A stretch of 64,000 nt of DNA. It comes from Sesamum alatum (taxonomy: Eukaryota > Streptophyta > Magnoliopsida > Lamiales > Pedaliaceae). Position 1 is the stretch's first letter. The number at the start of each line of letters is the position of its first letter. Positions 57,939 to 64,000 of the stretch are shown piece by piece. A program made the translations under genes and the position numbers. The notes under the pieces were generated by a model. The model ran no database searches and was not told where the DNA came from. It saw nothing but the letters and a program-made list of their open reading frames with translations. The stretch spans positions 5,022,001 through 5,086,000 of the forward strand of contig JACGWO010000003.1 of the NCBI GenBank assembly GCA_034509735.1, written 5' to 3'.

Positions 57939-60900
57939 ATGTCTAAGAATCCACCAAAACACATCACTAAGAGGCTCATTAAAAAGGAACCAATTAGACG
58001 AATTGACTGCGAAATCTTAAGATGGTCTTAGATTTCCAGAACCTTAACTCACATACCGGAATGAGGACGTTCCTCAGCCCTTGCCGGAGGGGTCGACAAC
58101 TAAGGCAACGCTTGGCGTTCAAAAGTTGAAGGATGACCACCGACAAGTAGGATATAATGATGTTGGCTCAAACTATGCTTCGTTTGCATCATGTCTATAT
58201 GGTCTTGGACCAGCATGTGGGGTAAAATGCAACGAAGGCATGTTTGGAGCTAAGATGACGGAAGGGATGTCGGTACAAAGAACATGGAGTGATGATGCAA
58301 TCCCTAGTGGAGAAGCTCAAAAAGACCTCCACGTCAGTCTTAGAGACGTACATTGACATGATCCTTCAGTCTCTTCCTTCCTCCTACGAACCATTAATTA
58401 TCAACATGAATGAGCTTAGAAAAGATCTTCATAGGTTGGTAATTATGTCGGTCTAGTACGAGGCAACGATTGCAAAATCTGCGCCGTTGGTACTAGTAGG
58501 AGAGGCTTCAACCTCCATAGCGAAAGGCAAGGGTGCCAGACGCTAAAAGAGGAAGAAGGGTAAGGTAACATCAACTATTGCAGCACTTCAAGTGTTGTTC
58601 CTTTACAACACAAGGTGGAGGTAAAGGAAAGAGCAAAAGGTTCAAGCAGTCAATAGATTCTAAGAACGTAAGCATTTACTGTCGTAAAAAGGGCCATTGG
58701 AAAGGGGAGTATTCTAAACCCCTCTCCAATGTAGGTAAAATTTGATATTGAGTATTGACATGATCACTTTTACTCTATTTGGTATTTGATACCATTCCTA
58801 TCACTAATCTGCGGGTGGTTTGCAGAAAGTGAATAAGGACTTAAAAAGCCAAGAACAGTTCTAGGATTCAACAATGGCAAGGTCCATTGATGAAAAGGAC
58901 TAGAGACTTGTTAGGCCCATAATCGTGATCATGTTAGGGTAATATAGGAATTACGTAACCTAGCTTGATCAAAAGTATGTCTCTTTGTTGGACAAAGGTT
59001 TTTTACATACATATTTGATCAAACAAAATTATTGAATATTGATTCATGTTTGCTAGTGTTTGTACGTAAATTCCTAAAATACCATCCTATAAAAGGTTTA
59101 TGGATACTCAAAATTCAAATTATTTAAATGGATTAATCAAGACCAACTTACAGATTTGGCATCTACAACAGCTAGGACGTTTCTTCTTATTAAAAGATAA
59201 GTAAATTGGAAAGTTCGATGAATCTAGAAATAGATGATTCGAATCGACTAAATTTACAAGTCTTTTATGAAGAAGAAAGTCCGAAAGCTCTTTGTTGGAC
59301 AAAGTATGCTTTGCCAAATAGTCTATTGGAAGGGAGCCAATAAGACAACTGTAGGTTACTAATACACAAGACCATAAGAGGGTTCAAAAGTCTAAAGATC
59401 CCATAGGAGGTTTGGGAATTAGACTTAAGGAGGTGAACCATAAATGGTTGCAAAATTAAACCTGTTTCGATAGGATCGAAAAGGCCGTGTATTTAGTGGG
59501 AGCCCTTGAGCATCCAAGTTGAGAATGGAATTCTCAATGAAACATTTCCTATAAAGGCCAAATATGACGGTCTATGATAAAGGGAATGATCGAATCTCGT
59601 TGGACGAAGATCCATCGAAGTTTCGCCCAATTACCTTAGCCCGTGTAGACGTAGACTCAAAATTGCCAACGTAAGGAACATGGCACTTTGCTAGGAGTCA
59701 AGCACAAGGAGCCATGGTTTGGCAAGCCTATGTCCCGACAAAGTTCTTGAGCATGTAGAAGGATCCTACATACGTCAAGGGACTAGTGGGAGGCAAATTA
59801 GACTCGGTGTCTGGTTTGTGTAGGTTGACGACAGAATAATGCTAAAACGTTGCTTATAATTACATTTCTATCTTAAATTGATCATATTCCAAGTCCCCTT
59901 AAGAACGAACCCGAATGTCGTAAAAGGTACGAGTGATCGGGATATGTTCGGTCAAATTTGGATAGTAATCCAAATGACCTGCGGAATGTGATGTTGGACA
60001 TCCGTAGTAGGATTTATGGAGAGGAGCCATAGAATCCACTAGGAAATTCAAACAAGGTTTGAAACACCGCATAACTGGAATATTCGTTTTGACGAGCTCA
60101 TACGGAGCATGACTCGGTCTTAAACGACGTAGGTGATCAGTGGGAGTAGAAATGGCGTTCCAAGTGTTTAAGTGTGTAATGTCTTGATTCATGGATGAAT
60201 TCAAGGCATTAGGAATCACTAAAACTCAAACTGTAACGTCACGAAAATTCTCGATGACATTTTAGGGATCCCACATACATATCATGAATTGAGCTTTTCA
60301 AAGACTCAGTCATGGTGGACTGATGAGAAAAACTCATATATGTAGAGGGACAAGTTGTTCGAGACTCAGTCATAGTTAAGACTGATGAGAAAACTTGGAT
60401 ACTATGCATAAAGCATCAAGCCATTCAAGAACTTAGTCACGGTGGACTAATGAGAAGGCTTGGATGTTGAGTATCCCCTACGTCTTTAACCCTAGGCAAA
60501 CATATGATATGTTTACTCCGGTGCATAGGAACCGATGTTGAGAGTGCTTCTAGCATGGCTCAACATAAATCGGTAATGCACTGAGGGGTTGAAGACAGCA
60601 ATCAAGAACGATCCTTAGTACCTGAATAAGGACTAAAGATGTGTTCATGATGCACCGTCTGTTGAGAGTTGCTTTGGAAGGCTAAAGCGATACTAGCTTC
60701 CAGAGCATAAGTGAAAACCAGTTAGTCTCAAAGGTATGCACAGTCAGGCCCAATGACGAGTGCATCGGATAGTGGTCACTGATGAAGACCGCGTCCATAG
60801 GATGGACGTGGCGCCTAGCACGACCAAGCCATGTTTGCCTATATGGCAGGCAACTTGGCTATGGGAGTATTGGCACGAGATCTCATCACAAGATCCACGA

Positions 60901-61060
60901 AAATATTCTTAGACAACCACCATCTCTAAGAGGCAATGGTGGATAGAGGTAACACGGTTAGACCGTATTGCTTCGCAAGGAAATATAAGCGGACTCACAA
61001 TACCTTAGTCGGTATCGTAGATTACTCATACTCAGAGGATTCTGAACAAAGTGGGTAATT
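57939..61060 (+). pseudogene. Degenerate gag-pol of copia element C
   Basis: Starts with ATG at 57939 (MSKNPPKHITK), close to the gag start of A, then loses frame. Later scraps align with A: a gag part near 58255 (AKMTEGMSVQR), a broken zinc knuckle near 58675 (SIYCRKKGHWKGEYSKP, with its first cysteine and others lost), an integrase/RT-side scrap near 59765 (AYVKRLVG-like, TACGTCAAGGGACTAGTGGG), and the RNase H end near 60885-60990 (GATCTCATCACAAGATCCAC). Stops are dense throughout and large parts are deleted. It makes no functional protein. Confidence 0.8.
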
Positions 61061-61083
61061 GACTTATTGGTCAAGTGGGAGAT

Positions 61084-61643
61084 TGTTAGAATAGGTGACC
61101 AGAAAGTCAATGGTATTGGCTGTTCTGAGAACCATTCGTCAATCTGTGAACAAGTAATATTATGTTAATGAATGCAGTAAGGATTCATAGGCATGAGTTT
61201 GTTGTACTTACTGCTTGCATCGTTACGATGTCACAACAAACGCCCACAGACTGAAATAACATTTCGGGAAATTGGAAACTACGCTTGGAGGTAGGTTCAT
61301 GAAATCAGTTTCGCCGAATTAGTCTGAAATACTCCAAGTCAAAGGAATCTCGAGACAGGGCATCGAGAATCCATTTGAGACTTGCACTAAGCATCTGCTG
61401 TCGTGTTTCATCGACGGGTGACGAGGATCGTCTAAGCAGTGTTAGTGGGTCGGCCTGCTGGGGAGCGGCCGACTGAGGTGACTCGCGGGAATCGTCATAT
61501 AGAAGCTACTCGGGCTTGGTCGGTATGACTCGTATTCCCGGTTCCGATAGTACGGGATTAGTCCTCGGACTTTGAGGATCACGGCAGTCCCCTACATACT
61601 AAGGCTGTTATCTGGATCTGGTGAAATTTTGACCGATTACATC
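61084..61643 (+). repeat. 3' LTR of copia C, first copy, running into the gap
   Basis: Starts TGTTAGAATAGGTGACCAGA after the polypurine tract. Close to the gap it has single-base indels relative to the other C LTRs (extra A in GGAAACTACG, extra T in CGGACTTTGAGG), as at a low-quality contig end. Confidence 0.88.
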
Positions 61644-62143
61644 NNNNNNNNNNNNNNNNNNNNNNNNNNNNNNNNNNNNNNNNNNNNNNNNNNNNNNNNN
61701 NNNNNNNNNNNNNNNNNNNNNNNNNNNNNNNNNNNNNNNNNNNNNNNNNNNNNNNNNNNNNNNNNNNNNNNNNNNNNNNNNNNNNNNNNNNNNNNNNNNN
61801 NNNNNNNNNNNNNNNNNNNNNNNNNNNNNNNNNNNNNNNNNNNNNNNNNNNNNNNNNNNNNNNNNNNNNNNNNNNNNNNNNNNNNNNNNNNNNNNNNNNN
61901 NNNNNNNNNNNNNNNNNNNNNNNNNNNNNNNNNNNNNNNNNNNNNNNNNNNNNNNNNNNNNNNNNNNNNNNNNNNNNNNNNNNNNNNNNNNNNNNNNNNN
62001 NNNNNNNNNNNNNNNNNNNNNNNNNNNNNNNNNNNNNNNNNNNNNNNNNNNNNNNNNNNNNNNNNNNNNNNNNNNNNNNNNNNNNNNNNNNNNNNNNNNN
62101 NNNNNNNNNNNNNNNNNNNNNNNNNNNNNNNNNNNNNNNNNNN
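61644..62143. other. Assembly gap (500 N)
   Basis: Exactly 500 N. The 912 bases before it (60732-61643) recur right after it (62144-63055). Confidence 1.
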
Positions 62144-62495
62144 AGGTATGCACAGTCAGGCCCAATGACGAGTGCATCGGATAGTGGTCACTGATGAAGA
62201 CCGCGTCCATAGGATGGACGTGGCGCCTAGCACGACCAAGCCATGTTTGCCTATATGGCAGGCAACTTGGCTATGGGAGTATTGGCACGAGATCTCATCA
62301 CAAGATCCACGAAAATATTCTTAGACAACCACCATCTCTAAGAGGCAATGGTGGATAGAGGTAACACGGTTAGACCGTATTGCTTCGCAAGGAAATATAA
62401 GCGGACTCACAATACCTTAGTCGGTATCGTAGATTACTCATACTCAGAGGATTCTGAACAAAGTGGGTAATTGACTTATTGGTCAAGTGGGAGAT
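62144..62495 (+). repeat. Repeat of the end of the copia C interior
   Basis: Matches 60732-61083 base for base as far as I can see, including the polypurine tract. Probably the same locus assembled twice. Confidence 0.9.
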
Positions 62496-64000
62496 TGTTA
62501 GAATAGGTGACCAGAAAGTCAATGGTATTGGCTGTTCTGAGAACCATTCGTCAATCTGTGAACAAGTAATATTATGTTAATGAATGCAGTAAGGATTCAT
62601 AGGCATGAGTTTGTTGTACTTACTGCTTGCATCGTTACGATGTCACAACAAACGCCCACAGACTGAAATAACATTTCGGGAAATTGGAACTACGCTTGGA
62701 GGTAGGTTCATGAAATCAGTTTCGCCGAATTAGTCTGAAATACTCCAAGTCAAAGGAATCTCGAGACAGGGCATCGAGAATCCATTTGAGACTTGCACTA
62801 AGCATCTGCTGTCGTGTTTCATCGACGGGTTGACGAGGATCGTCTAAGCAGTGTTAGTGGGTCGGCCTGCTGGGGAGCGGCCGACTGAGGTGACTCGCGG
62901 GAATCGTCATATAGAAGCTACTCGGGCTTGGTCGGTATGACTCGTATTCCCGGTTCCGATAGTACGGGATTAGTCCTCGGACTTGAGGATCACGGCAGTC
63001 CCCTACATACTAAGGCTGTATCTTGGATCTGGTGAAATTTGACCGATTACATCACATGGTCATCATAAGCCTCGTCCAGTGCAGTCGGAGTATGTAAGAA
63101 CGGTGAATTCCAAGATAGGATCTGTCCCCTGTCAAAGGATATGACAGCAAGATCTCCTATGCGCTCGGAGATGGTTTAGACTCACAAAGTCTATGGCCAT
63201 AGCACTTGATGTAGTGGGAAAGGATTTCCTACGTCGAGTTAAAACCTATCTCGAGCATTATGCATAGTTGCCTAGTCAACGATGGGAACCGACCCCTAGA
63301 CTAAAGGCCGGGAGACAGGCGACAGTAGGACCGTACCCGTACGTATCGAGCGTCGGTAGGACCGCACCTGCGTATAACTCGGAGCCTAAATGTTCACACC
63401 ATAAATTCACCTAGTCTCTAGTGCCATGGACCGTTGCTAGATGGCCACCCATGGTAACGGACTACTTTAGTTATGAAATAATGAAAAGTAGGTCCAAGTC
63501 TAGCTGAAAGGTGAACCTAAAGAGTCACACCCGCTACACCAAATGAAAGGGAATTAATTTGGAATTAATTCCGGGAGAAGGTTTAATTTAATGGAATTAA
63601 ATTATACTTCTTGGAGATACAAGCCTCGATGTATTATTTGGAATAATCGGGCTTGAGTTCATAAATTAGATTTATGAATTTTACAAAGCATGGGCTTTCC
63701 TTTTAATTAGATTAAAAGGGTGAATTAATTAATTAATGGGCTTGGTATTAAATAGGATTTAATATAAAGTCCATGGACTATTTAATTTGGAATTAAATAA
63801 AGTCCATTCCATTAATTAATTAATGGGCTTAGTATATTAAATAGGATTTAATATAAAGTCCATGGGACTATTTAATTTAGAATTAAATAATCCCATTCTA
63901 TGGAATTAATTAATGGGCTTGGTATTAAATAGGATTTAATATAAAGTCCATGGACTATTTAATTTGGAATTAAATAAAGTCCATTCCATTAATTAATGGG
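62496..64000 (+). repeat. 3' LTR of copia C (window ends inside)
   Basis: Follows the 5' LTR C from its first base through the ~87-bp repeats, with only a few single-base indels seen (near 62830 and 63243). The rest is beyond the window. Confidence 0.92.

Larger units (their letters stand above)
53251..64000 (+). mobile_element. Copia element C, young but with a ruined coding region
   Basis: 5' LTR 53251-55566, primer site 55568-55579, leader, degenerate gag-pol (57939-61060), polypurine tract and 3' LTR from 61084, repeated after the gap from 62496 to the window edge. The two LTRs look almost identical by eye, so insertion is recent, yet the interior cannot encode proteins. The putative target duplication is GTGTA (53246-53250); the other copy is outside the window. 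Confidence 0.85.

Noticed and set aside
61572..62210. Open frames across the second gap
   Set aside because: They span 500 N within an LTR.

Overview
This is a piece of a plant nuclear genome, from a eudicot by the feel of the gene. It has long AT-rich stretches, introns with plant GT/AG borders, one full-length plant PDR-type transporter gene and a thick layer of plant transposons (CACTA, hAT, Mutator-like, Ty3/gypsy, Ty1/copia). The species cannot be named from the sequence alone. Two runs of exactly 500 N (28261-28760 and 61644-62143) are assembly gaps.

Layout. 1-1495 is the right-hand end of a CACTA transposon with a broken transposase tail. 1496-5100 is AT-rich with no gene. 5101-5945 is a second, inverted CACTA end. 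7591-25414 (minus strand) is the only convincing host gene: a 24-exon full-size ABCG transporter that I reconstruct as an uninterrupted 1,420-residue protein, closest in my memory to Arabidopsis ABCG32/PEC1, a cuticle (cutin precursor) exporter. Its introns hold a MITE, a decayed gypsy gag and several small tandem duplications. 26147-27022 is a non-autonomous hAT element about 730 bp upstream of the start codon. From 27097 on, everything recognisable is transposon.

The right half is a nest of LTR elements. A Tat-like gypsy element (minus strand, 35803-36238 plus 48643-51297) is split by copia element A (36244-48637, target duplication GTGGC). A carries a solo LTR of a related copia family B in its gag (40568-42793, target duplication GCTAC). 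The same gypsy element is cut at 51298 by another B LTR, which is cut at 51414 by a B LTR in reverse, which is cut at 53251 by copia element C, running to the window end. A reverse LTR of a fourth subfamily (D, 33823-35802) joins a decayed gypsy reverse transcriptase to the Tat remains.

How the parts relate. LTRs A, B, C and D are relatives: all start TGTTAGAATAGG or nearly so and share one conserved block. A has a complete but dead copia gene order (gag, protease, integrase, reverse transcriptase, RNase H) with nonsense codons, an altered catalytic box (YVDN for YVDD) and a deleted primer-binding site. C has almost identical LTRs and an intact primer-binding site, but its coding region is rubble, which suggests it was moved in trans. 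The most interesting signal is in the untranslated leader between LTR and gag. A and C share about 400 bases there that fold, by eye, into a series of hairpins. Two carry the same palindromic tip CACGAGTCGTG on different stems, with base changes that preserve pairing. This looks like a dimerisation or packaging signal.
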